64,000 nt of DNA from contig CAXKWD010000006.1 in the NCBI GenBank assembly GCA_964059195.1, positions 64,435,073-64,499,072 of the forward strand. Direction: 5' to 3'. Position 1 is the first letter of the stretch; the number at the start of each line of letters is the position of its first letter. Origin of the DNA: Ectobius pallidus (Eukaryota; Arthropoda; Insecta; Blattodea; Ectobiidae). The translations under genes were made by a program, and so were the position numbers. Below the pieces are notes generated by a model. That model worked only from the letters and a program-made list of their open reading frames with translations, ran no database searches and had not been told where the DNA came from. Positions 33,141-43,316 of this stretch are shown piece after piece.

Positions 33141-33523
33141 AGGTATTATATAATACAGTACAGTATTATATACTGTACTAAGATCTAAATATTTATTTGA
33201 AATATTGTCCTCATAAATTGTCTGAAGGGTAGTCATAAGTCAACTCATTTCGTACACAAACATAGGTTTTAAGTTTGCTTTGCGAATAATTAAACTTACG
33301 GATTGTCCGTAATTATTACAGGTTTCCACTCATTAATACGGAAATACAGTCAAAGGGAAAATTACTATGGAAAATTAAAATTATTGGGAGGTCGTGAAAC
33401 CAAAATGTCAACGATTTTCTACGTTCATCATCTAAGTGAACAAAAACATCACATCCGTCATGTTTTCGAGAGTGGAATTTCGATTTCAGCAGAGACTCTG
33501 GTAGCAAAACTTACAACTTGTTA
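33141..33523. other. AT-rich stretch, nothing recognised
   Basis: Includes near-palindromic TATTATATAATACAG-like sequence at 33145-33180. Open frames on both strands are short and unremarkable. Confidence 0.45.
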
Positions 33524-33698
33524 GTCAGCTGCAGTGGCGGACGCAGGGGGGGATAGGGGGTTACATCCCCCCCCCCGAAATTTGAAAAAAGGCTATACAT
33601 GTACTCTAAGTGGCCAGTTTTATAAACTAATTGTATATGTAAGTTGAAAGTCAAATCCCCCCCCGAAAAAAATTCCTGCGTCCGCCACTGGTCAGCTG
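33524..33698. mobile_element. hAT MITE, 159 bp, perfect 16-bp TIRs and 8-bp TSD
   Basis: The element spans 33532-33690. CAGTGGCGGACGCAGG at the left end is exactly complementary to the right end. GTCAGCTG is duplicated at 33524-33531 and 33691-33698. G and C runs lie just inside both ends, as in the element at 21984. Too short to code; moved in trans by a hAT transposase. Confidence 0.93.
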
Positions 33699-33896
33699 AT
33701 AGTTTTTGGGTTATCGTTCGTTTCTTTCTTCCTTCTCAATGACTTTCTTCTTTATGTGTATGGTCATTGCTTTCTCTGTGTCTGGTATCGAATATTCGTT
33801 TCCATTATTTATTATATCCTTTTTGGTGTTTCAACTTCAAAGTGACTGTGATTTCGATCATTGTAATTTCAGTTGATTGGTTTGGCGATTTATAAA

Positions 33897-34111
33897 ATGA
33901 AGCGTATTAGTTCTCAAATCGAAACCACTAGCAAAAACACAGCAGCATTATAACAATATTAAGAATGTTACACGAAAGATGGCCATGTTTAGTTACTTCA
34001 CGTATTAGTGAAAACCACGTGTTTTGCAGTGTGTGCTCATGTGATTTTTCTGTAGCTCATGGTGGTCGGGATGACAGTACAAGACACGTTGATTCGGAGA
34101 AACATAAAACA
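33897..34111 (+). pseudogene. BED/C2H2 zinc-finger remnant, hAT-transposase-like N-terminus
   Basis: From about 33966 one frame reads continuously to a TAG at 34109-34111. It contains WPCLVTSRISENHVFCSVC, then DFSVAHGG and STRHVDSEKHK. This is a C2H2-type finger (C-x2-C, H-x5-H) in the style found at the N-terminus of DUF4371/hAT-like transposases and domesticated relatives. An ATG at 33897 opens an upstream frame of about 22 codons, but a frameshift lies between. The following TA-flanked TIR element begins 3 bp after the stop and may have separated it from its continuation, which I could not find downstream. Only the finger is recognisable. Confidence 0.5.
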
Positions 34112-35380
34112 TAGGGTAGATTGCCCCAGTACCGGACAGTACGAAGTTCACCTCTTTCCCCAATAGATGGCAGAAGATTACGTTTTTACAGTCCTAGAAC
34201 TATACCAAAGAGAACACTTGGTAGAATATCTTTGGATTTCCTTTCGCCACTGGGGATATATACAATTTTAAGTGCACATCGTCTGTTGAGTTAGTTCGCA
34301 ATATTTGGAGTGATCATTGAACATCTAGACGTAATTTGAAGAAATTCGTTATATGTTTTTAAAAATTCCACATTTGTAGGCACTAGTATGATATCTATTT
34401 TTCGGGAAAAATCCCAATAGGTTATAATTAATGACATCTTTTTCTAAGGTCACGCATGGTCCCAATACCGGATAGCATCATTGTACAGAAAAGAATTGTC
34501 TTGGAAAATAAAATAATGCCATTATTTGCTTTCAAAAACTACTATCGTGTTGGCAAAACCATAACAATATTCCACTACCACAAATTCAAGTTCCTCTTTC
34601 AGTCGATGTGGTTATATCAGTCCACATAGCTGTACCTTCAACTTTTAGGGTTAAAAGCTTCCAAAAATGCTATTCGACCGATTTCCAACGTAGTCAGTAA
34701 TTATTTGAAGAGGAGATAATCGTAACTAAAGGATACAATAGGAGAGAAATTAAGTGAAATGTTAATATCCACAAAATTTAAAAAGAAAATGGAGGAAAAG
34801 TTAGTTCCTGAAAAAATTAGTGGACCTATGTAAAGAGCCCGTTCCGAACAGAAACAAATCTCAAATTGTACCCCATCCAAAAGAAAACTTCAACTTGGAA
34901 TTGAAGATAGGATCGAGAATGCCAAGGAAGAATGAATGTTGTATTCAGGATCGTCTTTTTAGAAGGATGGGAGTGTTGTTGTGTTTGCTCATGTTGGCTC
35001 TGAAGGCAGTAAAAATGTAACATTCTTTGTGTGTATGCATTGTAAACAGAGACAATAACTATCTTAAAATAAGAGCCAATACTGTAGTTATGTGATTTTT
35101 ATTTAATCTTTACTTCCGTCTAAATTTTTTTACTCTATTTCTGTATTTAAAATAATATGTCCGGTACTGGGAACAGTTTTTCGGATGGTATTGTATTATT
35201 CAATATATAAATCTAAAAAATAGATCCACTAAGGTAAGTTATGTTGAAATTCTAATTGTTGTATGTTAACACCAATGCTGCCCTTGATCCTTGGGTTTTT
35301 GTTTTATTTCAATTTATTAACAGGTTATCCAGAAAACGGGCAAAAGGCTTAAGTGTCCGGCACTGGGACAATCTCCCCTA
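34112..35380. mobile_element. TA-flanked TIR element (1265 bp) with repeated subterminal motif
   Basis: The element spans 34114-35378 with TA on each side, as for Tc1/mariner and pogo elements. Left end GGGTAGATTGCCCCAGTACC and right end in reverse GGGGAGATTGTCCCAGTGCC match at most positions. The motif CCCARTACCGGACA occurs near both ends and twice inside (about 34126 and 34459 forward, 35158 and 35354 reverse), a pattern expected of transposase binding sites. Interior open frames (for example 34820-35020) are short and resemble no transposase I know. Probably non-autonomous. Confidence 0.7.
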
Positions 35381-36114
35381 TATTACTAATATATTTTGTA
35401 TCTGAATTTTTTTTAAAGCCGGGGGAGGGGGTGCAAACTATAGAATTACAGATAACCCACCTGAAGGGTTGGCACCTCTGCTTAAGTACAATGCAACTGT
35501 GTAATCCATGTTGGAGTACATTAAAAGCGTTTCAAATAAGATTTCTATACGATTAATTATTTGTCAAAATCAATACTTCCGGGCTTCTGGGCCATGGTCT
35601 GAGAGTTTTGTTGGCTTAAAGTTCTCCTCGAGTTGGGTCGCGTATCTTCAGAGCGCACATTATTTATTTGTTGCTTTCCTTATATTATAACTGTTGTCCT
35701 GAGTCTGTAATATTTGAAACTCTTACGTAAGCAGATAATATTAAATACGTTCAATTTTCGTCTATTACTTCAGCTCCGTCACAGGTGGTGTCGTTGAAGA
35801 GAGAATGTGGCGTGAATAAAGCTGGACCGCCCAGTCGTTACTCCGTCAAGTCACCGTCATGCTTTTGATCCGTTTGGTGTTTTCTCAACCTTAACTATTC
35901 CATGCAAGACATACAATTCGTGAATGCGTTCAGCCGTGACAATAGGCTATATACCAGCATCCGTCATTGTGAATGCAGCAATAGATATATAGATCAGACT
36001 TAAGTAACTTATATTCAAGTAGATATGAGTAATGCTGAATACATTTTACTTTGTTACTCCTATTTCCAATTAATTTATCTAGCGATATATAATTCATGCG
36101 TCATCTGAGGGACG
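35381..36114. other. AT-rich stretch, nothing recognised
   Basis: A short G-rich tract at 35420-35431 only. No gene or TIR pair recognised. Confidence 0.45.
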
Positions 36115-36305
36115 CTACAGTAGTTTCCTTTCATTGGTACAAAGAAATATATAAACATTGAGCATAATTGTAAATCGGTATACTAAGTTTCATGAAAATC
36201 CAATAAAGCGTATTTGAGTTATCGCGCGTAGCCTACAGACACACGGAGAGACATTTTCCCATCCACCACACATTCTCTGGAAGTACCATTCTGGCACTTA
36301 CGGTA
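36115..36305 (-). repeat. Dispersed repeat (GTGCCAG / GCGATAACTC family), copy 2, reversed
   Basis: On the minus strand it reads TAAGTGCCAGAATGGTAC, then CGCGCGATAACTCAAATACG, TTGGATTTTCATGAAACTTA and GTATACCG, in the same order as copies at 15178, 41575 and 51522. Confidence 0.85.
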
Positions 36306-36880
36306 ATAATTATAAATATAAATGATTAAAAATAAAATATTTAAAACATATCAAGCCGTTGGATAGTTAAACGCAGCTGCTATTGATATAATATTGTGCA
36401 GTCTATCGAAATGTTTTCTACTGATATCAACATTATATTTTAATATTAGTATTTTTCAATTTAAATGCTCCTGCACAATTCCTGACAGATTGATTTCAGA
36501 TTGAATTGAATTTATTCATTACATATACGGCTGCTTTAAACCTGAAACAAACATGTAAGCGAATTGTTGGCCTACACTTATATCATTATTATTATTGCCA
36601 GTGCATTTTTTTGAAAATGTTGAGATATTTTAAGAATTTCTTGTGTCATTGCATACGAGTATGCATTAATGTTAAGAATCAAACTTTAGACTTTTGTTCT
36701 TCCGTAAGCTTGCTTAATGAATCGATCTGGAGTTTAACTCGAAGATCTATTACAAAAAGGACTTCTTTTCTGCATAGGCCTATCATAATTGCAATTATGA
36801 TTGAATAAAAAATACATTCGGGTACTTTGTTATATCAGTTTACCCGATTTTATTATTAAAATTATTATTGTTGTTATTAC
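36306..36880 (+). repeat. Dispersed repeat (AGCCGTTG family), copy 2
   Basis: Shares with 52290-52790 the ordered landmarks AGCCGTTG, ATATTGTGCA, TTCTGACAG or TCCTGACAG, GGCTGCTTTAAAC.TGAAACA, GCGAAT, TTTCTGCAT..GGCCTAT.ATAATTGC and ACTTTGTTAT..CAGTT..CCCGATTTTATT. Part is also at 49105-49215, and its first part at 19660-19810. Over 450 bp long, no coding capacity seen. Here it is joined to a reversed copy of the GTGCCAG repeat. Confidence 0.75.
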
Positions 36881-36900
36881 TATCATTATTAGGCCTATTA

Positions 36901-36940
<40 letters not shown>
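36901..36940. repeat. ATT microsatellite
   Basis: About twelve ATT units. Confidence 0.95.
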
Positions 36941-37141
36941 TGACGCTGGCTTTCTATACTCACAGTTGCTGGTTCGATCTCTACTTAGGTTGATGATATT
37001 TTTGTAAACATAAGTGTGCCAGGCTCATTTTGTTTATCTAACGGCATGTAAATTAATAATTCCTGCTGGACCGATTTCCGGCACATCAGCGACGGTTAAA
37101 CACAAAAATCGCAGTATACCTCCATCAATTGATGTCAATAA

Positions 37142-37163
37142 CGATAATAATAATAATAATAAC

Positions 37164-37197
<34 letters not shown>
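37142..37197. repeat. AAT microsatellite
   Basis: About seventeen AAT units with one AAC interruption. Confidence 0.95.
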
Positions 37198-37198
<1 letters not shown>

Positions 37199-39376
37199 AT
37201 TAAGAAAAAGGAAAAGAAGAAGATTGGTTTTATGGCTTTCTAATAATGGGATCATCATCCAGCCAGTAATAATTAATCACAATATCATAACATACCTAGT
37301 TTCTTGTATGTTTGGATTTGGAAAGGTATGAAGGGTGTAATATAATTATAAGGGCTAGTAGAGTTAAAAGATAATGATGTTGATGAACTTGATTTGAACA
37401 AAAGTGGTGAGGAATAGGCTACAGAATCTAGAAAAGAGTGAAGAATAATAAGTAAAAAGGAGACAGTAGGGTAGTAAAAACAACAGTTTTGAGTATTTAG
37501 TAAGGCGAGATCAAGTTTTAAATGTTCTGGAAACCTAATAACAATAACAAATAAAAATAAAAATAAACTCCTCTCATGACAAGACATCACTCATGCAATC
37601 TCCACGAAATAGTTTCAGTTAAGAGTTTTACATTTCAGTACAAACAGCTGGTGAATAAAATGTAAACAAAAATGTCGGTGGAAAACCAAGTAAGAGTGCA
37701 AGAAAGATGTCACCATTCTTTACGTCAGTTCTAAATCTAGTATTTTTGGAATCAGAGGATCGCGAAACGTGTAGTCTATTAGTTCTGAAAACTCAAAAAG
37801 TCAATTTTCAGTATCGAAAAGAAAGTAAAAACAGATCTCTGCTTAGTGTTGACTACTAATGTTACGAAGCAGAAAGTTATTAAATCCTCATGGTAATGAT
37901 ACCTATAAAACTTCTGCCCTGGCGTTAGGTCCATTTACTACCTCCTTGTAAAATATTTATATTTATTTAAAGTGACTATTTAGCTCATAATTTGTCTTAA
38001 TTTATATTTTGACCAATAACATATAAGAATGAGTCAGATATCACAGATCTGATTTCATTTATCGAATTTGCTTTGTGACCTCCTATCAAACTGATAAAGC
38101 ACATACTGTTTTATTTAAATTATAATCTGGTCGGAGACATTGTTGGCAATGACTTACGCATACCACAATTTTATCGGTACGTTAAGATTTATTTTGCAAG
38201 TACAGTGAATATTATGTTTACGTCTGTTCAGGAATCAGCATTATAGTATTTTACGGGAAACATACTTATTCCATAGTTCAGCAACGTTGGCATTGAATGA
38301 TTTTAATCACCTCCTATAAACATTATAAACACATAAACTCAATAGCATGAATGTATCCTGCGGGTGAAGGAAATGCCTTTGAGAGGTGGGATTTGAATTC
38401 AGAGAAACAAGCTAATCATTTTTCCCCTTTCGATTTGAACTCGTGCAGCCAGCCGACTACTGAGCATATGGAACTGTTCACTTCATACGTGTAATCGTAA
38501 TATATTTCAAGAAACAGTAATTACTGGTATGTATCGCTAGGAACTGTAACAGTAATATAAATAATGATGTTTCACGTAAGATAGCTTCAGTATTAAGTTT
38601 CAGCAAACAGTTAAATAAATGGATGTTTATTAACTGGCCGTGTTTTGTTCACAGAAACAGCCACATTGATTATATGTCATGAATGCCTTTTAATAGTATC
38701 GTGTCAGTCTAAAATGCTATTCAAATAAATTTCCAAGTCACTCCTGGCATTACCTATGAAAATAGCATTATATCGAATATATACGTATTACAATTATCGT
38801 GTCTAAACTTCAGAAAAGGCCATTGTTAGTAAGCATGTTGTGTTTTTTAATACATTTTGCATACCAAAGCACAAGATAGCGCTTAGCCTAAGCTTGGAAA
38901 TTCTATAGGCCTATAGATTGAGTGGACTTATGAATTAATTACCACCTATAACAAGAAGTATGCTGTGCTGACATTTCTAACGGAGGTATATGCGACCCTC
39001 TTTCAAATGCCCGAGTTTAATTCGGGAATTAGAGTTCTGACGTAATAAAGTTCATGGTATGCACGGTATACAGTCGTAAGAACTTTACTCTTGAATGATA
39101 GCCTACGTGTCCCTCTGTAAAATCAGTCTCAAATATACTGTATTACAATATCCTGTTACGTTATACAATGCCACATTAGTCCAATGGAGTTATGGTTTGT
39201 AGTTCTAAGACAGTTTAAATCTGTATGTTGTGCACTCATTACTTATTACTTTGCTTATTGAAATATGCATTGGTTCTGTTTTCGACCTTTGAGTATGTAG
39301 GAGCTCAGGTAGAGTTAGCTAAAAATCTTGTAGAAAACCGCGAACGAAGATGGAGTGCACCATAGGCCTATCCTTT
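37198..39376. other. AT-rich stretch, no gene recognised
   Basis: No family signature, TIR pair or RNA gene recognised over 2.2 kb. Confidence 0.45.
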
Positions 39377-39722
39377 GTATAGACCAGGGTTGGAATGTTT
39401 AAAACAAAACGTTTAAAACAAGTGTTTAAAACATGTTTAAAACAAGTGCTTGTGTTTTATTAAGTTTGTTTAAAACGTTCTATATATGTATATAATATGC
39501 CCTATACATTAAAATGGTTGTTTTAAACAAAATTAACAATTTAAACTTTTTTTAAACAAACAACATTATGTAAACATAAAAAACGTTAAAAAACACGTTT
39601 AAAACAACCAACATTGTTGTTCACATAAAAAAACGTTTTAAACAAAAAAACATGTTTTAAACAAAAACACTTTTTTTGTTCTTTTTTAAAAAAACATGTT
39701 TTTTTCCAACCCTGGATAGACT
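39377..39722. mobile_element. Palindromic hAT-like MITE (330 bp) rich in TTTAAAAC
   Basis: The element spans 39385-39714. The ends CAGGGTTGGAA and TTCCAACCCTG are perfect inverted repeats, and the whole element is nearly a palindrome built from GTTTAAAACA-like blocks. The flanks GTATAGAC (39377-39384) and GATAGAC (39715-39721) differ by one missing base and may be a damaged 8-bp TSD. The CAGGG end and TSD length suggest hAT. No coding capacity. Confidence 0.7.
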
Positions 39723-41232
39723 ATATTAATATGGCGATGGGAAGATTGGATATCTTAAACTTTGAGTAGGCCTAGGACGAAAAAGGCAACAACAAAATAG
39801 CAGCTGACATTCATTATCAGAACTGAAACATACTAGAGGACCAGAAGATGGTGCAGATGGTCCGCAGACATAATTAAAAGAGTATCATAAAGAAAGTGGA
39901 AAGTAAACAAGTAAATTTTTTCACATATTTCGTTATAATGACCTATAATTAATACCCCAAATATTAAGAATATAGTCCTTCTTTTAAAAGTGGGATGTAA
40001 AATTAGGGTCTAAATTTGTTTAGACATTTTAGAGGTCCTCGGGTTAAAAAGGTTGAGAAACGGTGTAGGCTACTAGAGGAAACATACTAGAGGATATAGC
40101 CACTGCCTTCTTTATATAATATAGAAGAAATATAGAAGGCAGTGATATATCACAAAGAATTATGGGAAATAATGCTTATCCACAACTACTGAAACTCTTT
40201 TAAATGCTACTACGTCATCGTCATAGAGAATTTAATAGCTGACCCTATCTCCGCCGTCTGTATAGGCCTAATCAAAGTTCTTTTCTTTCTGTACCGTGTC
40301 TCCTTTTTCACCGCCACAGGTTACCTAAGTATCAAGACTTCTGCTAAAATGATCCACAATTATTAGCTGCATCAGCAGAAAGTTAATTAAAGATCTGGTA
40401 GCAAACGATGTATTGTAAATCCAAATATTACGTTATTAGTAGTGTCTTATGTGTATGATTTGGAAAGGATGTAATGTTCGACAACTGTGATAACCAAAAG
40501 CACATATTCAGAAAGAAGGTATATCCCTGTAATTTCACTCCAACATAGAAAAGGTTTGAAAATCTCATCAAATATATAGCGGGTTATTAAATGAGGAAAG
40601 GAAGGCAATATAAAGAGTAAGAGAAATATCAAAATCATCGTTTGTTCATCGCCAGCATCTCTGAGCGCAAATACTAGAGGAGCGTGCAATGTGCCTCCTT
40701 CTCAACTCACTGGAAGAGCAAATAAATTTAACGTCGTAATACAAAGCCGCGGTGAAGTTTTCAAATGCATTGAGGCTAGAAGAATAAATGAACCAGCCAA
40801 TTTCATTAAAACAGTAGGAACGTATATTGAAAACAGCAGCTGTTTTTCTTCCTTCGAATTTGAGTACGTTACCAGGCTTTATATGCTCTCCAACTGGCTT
40901 TTCTTTCTACTAACTAATTTCAACTTATTGTCAACGTTCTACCCTTTTCCTTCTTTCTCGCGTACTTTGAATCTGGATTTTATAATATATATGGCTAAGT
41001 AGGTTTTGAAAGGCATTAAAACATAAATCTTTACTGACGATTACTCTCATATATATTTTAATGTGTTTATTTCATTCTTTGACGTATTGTGAGATAGGCC
41101 TATCTCTTCACATGTGACCATTAATTAAAAGTGTCAATTAAACACGGAGCTTAGGTTAATTCCCTCATAGTAAAATTCTGACAATACATCTATCCTAATT
41201 CCTCTAAATTAAGGAAAGAAATTCAAGATTAA
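39723..41232. other. AT-rich stretch with a short hairpin
   Basis: A stem of 11 bp (CACTGCCTTCT at 40101-40111 with AGAAGGCAGTG at 40134-40144) extends by a few pairs after a bulge; could be a remnant MITE or a pre-miRNA-like fold. An open frame at 40691-41002 lacks an ATG start and any family signature. Confidence 0.45.
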
Positions 41233-41550
41233 TTTATTTCCCTCTAAACTAAACTCCGTGGCGCTACATCCCTGGAGGGACTTGGCCTACCACCCAACCG
41301 CTGCGTCATCTACCACAGGTAGATGTGGTCAGCATGCCGACACCCAGGGCCGTTAATGGTGGTTTTCATGACCGGAGCCGCTACTTCTCTATCAAGTAGC
41401 TCCTCAATTTGAATCACGAGGCTGAGTGCACCCCTACCAGACCTCCCTACCTCAGAAAAATCCGAGGAGGTACCGGAGATCGAACCCGGGCCGACGGATC
41501 TATAGTCAGCGACGCTAACCACAAGACCACGCCGGCGGTCTTTATTTCCC
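41233..41550 (-). mobile_element. tRNA-headed SINE with 10-bp TSD, minus strand
   Basis: The element spans 41243-41540, flanked by TTTATTTCCC at 41233-41242 and 41541-41550. On the minus strand it begins GACCGCCGGCGTGG, with an A-box-like TGGTCTTGTGGTTAGCGTC (41511-41529) and a B box matching GGTTCGATCTCC (41475-41486) at tRNA spacing. The GC-rich body ends in TTTAGTTTAGAG. It was transcribed by RNA polymerase III and copied by a LINE RT supplied in trans. Confidence 0.85.
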
Positions 41551-41574
41551 ACTGTAGGCAATACATTTCGTTTT

Positions 41575-41790
41575 ATTAAGTGCCAGTATGGTACTTTATG
41601 AGGTTGTGTGTGGGGGCGAAAAAGTCTGTCCGTCTGTCTGTCCGTGTGTCTGCACGCGCCATAACTCAAACTCGCTTTATCGGATTTTCATGAAACTTGG
41701 TATACGCATTTATAACGTTCATGGCAAGAAGCCTATTAATTTTGGACCTAATCGGTTGAACGGTATCAGAGTAACGACTAATTAAAAGTT
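41575..41790 (+). repeat. Dispersed repeat (GTGCCAG / GCGATAACTC family), copy 3
   Basis: TTAAGTGCCAGTATGGTAC, CTGTCCGTCTG, CCATAACTCAAAC, TATCGGATTTTCATGAAAC, TTGGTATACGCATTTATAAC and GCCTATTAATTTTGGACC follow the family order. The BEL element lies 45 bp downstream. Confidence 0.88.
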
Positions 41791-41838
41791 ACATGTTTTT
41801 TAATTTTTGTCTAGCGGTATAATTTGACAGTTAACACT

Positions 41839-42749
41839 TGTTAGGGATCGGACGGAAAATATATCCGGTCCGAGAGGGCAAATGTACGGTATCAGGACCG
41901 TGAGGACAATGTTAGGATAAGGTACTTCTCAAATAGAAATTGCTTTTAGGTTTGGAAGGGACTTCAGTTGGATGTGCATAAGATAGGAAAGATTAGCCAC
42001 CTCTGAATAGCTAGTGAGGACCAGATTCGAATGAATCAAAATGAGAGCAAATAGACTGTAACCTCAGGACTCTGGTATCAGGAATCCACGGACTACTTAA
42101 GGAAAACAATTGAAATATGAAATAATCACAACTTACTAGATTCACACACAATAATTATTGAAACTAATTGAAAAGAAACACTGATACATAAGATGCAAGA
42201 GTACGTTATCACACGTGGTTGTAAATATTAATTTCTTGGAAAACTTGATAAATAATATCTTAAAATGCGTAGATTAACTTGCTCTTGAAGTTAACACTAA
42301 ACTTTTGCATGTAGTTTAGTCGTAAAAGCTGATATAAGCACTGGAACATGTAGCGTTGGTTGCACAACTGTTGCGTAATATCAAACTTCTGTAATTCGGA
42401 GAATTCACTCGCGAACTTTATGAATTATATGTAATTATGTATGAATAATTACTGAGAGCCACAATTGCGCACAATTGTGACTATTCGCCGCTTTCTAGAG
42501 CAAGTTTAATGGAACTTGGTAGAAAAAGCGGGAATGTTTCGAGCCTACTAGATACACTGTTATCTGAGTGAGGTCTCGTGCAATACTAACTGGCGTGACG
42601 CTAAACCACCACATATAACAAAAGAAATTAGCAAGTCATGCATGATCCCACAATGCCTTGAGGCGCGAATAAAAAGACAATCAAAGCGGGACATTGCAAG
42701 CGGACAGTTTGAAACATTCTAAAGTAGAAACATGTTGCTTGCGCGAACA
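41839..42749 (-). repeat. BEL/Pao 3' LTR (left)
   Basis: 911 bp, TGTTAGGG to GCGAACA on the plus strand. Compared with the other LTR I see T versus A at 41973 and A versus T at 42691, and no indels. Confidence 0.95.
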
Positions 42750-42765
42750 TACCGACCCCTTTGAA
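42750..42765 (-). promoter_or_regulatory. Polypurine-tract-like segment
   Basis: On the minus strand, directly before the 3' LTR, the sequence CAAAGGGGTCGGTA is purine-rich and in the place where plus-strand DNA priming occurs. It is imperfect, with two T residues and one C. Confidence 0.5.
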
Positions 42766-43010
42766 CTATTTAGTTCAACAAAATAGATAAAGAGCAAGCT
42801 ATGAAAATACATTCAAATGGATAAATAACATAAAGAAAAACACTTATTATATACATCACAATAACACAGTTTATCTCCGAAAAGTAAAACCTTATTGTGT
42901 AAGGAGAAAAACCAAAAAACACTTATTACAATGTAACGGTTTGTCTGCACTATAATTGGTTGTACAACGATAAAGAGATATGAAATATTGATTGCACTGT
43001 ATTACACTTA

Positions 43011-43316
43011 TTATTGATCTGGCAATGGACATAATTTCACTACTGGGCGCTTATATTCGCCACTAGGAGTGCGAACTGTCGCCACACGAATTAGACCGTC
43101 TTCTCCCGGATGCACCTTGGTGATGACGCCTATCTTCCATTGAAGTGGGGCTATGTTGTCTTCCTTCAGAATGACTAAGATACCTTCTCGAAGATTCTCA
43201 CTGGAAGATGACCATTTTTGTCGCTGCTGAAGTGTATGCAAATACTCGGAAGACCATCTTTTCCATATATGATGCAGATGATTTTGTAGAATTTGCCATT
43301 TTTCAAGACATTTCAT
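43011..43316 (-). pseudogene. BEL/Pao integrase C-terminal end (DUF5641-like)
   Basis: 101 residues from the Met at 43316 to a stop at 43011. It contains IWKRWSSEYLHTLQQRQKW and later VITKVHPGEDGLIRVATV and a final VVKLCPLP, the characteristic C-terminal region of BEL/Pao polyproteins. It follows the integrase core in intact elements. Here it begins directly after a breakpoint: the upstream integrase text breaks off near 43325 and this text starts within a few bases. The short repeat ATAATCTAC occurs twice at the junction (43320-43341), which suggests a deletion between short matches. It is not in a continuous frame with the rest of Pol. Confidence 0.85.

Noticed and set aside
40691..41002. 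103-codon open frame as a gene
   Set aside because: No ATG at its start, no family signature, low-complexity C-terminal half.
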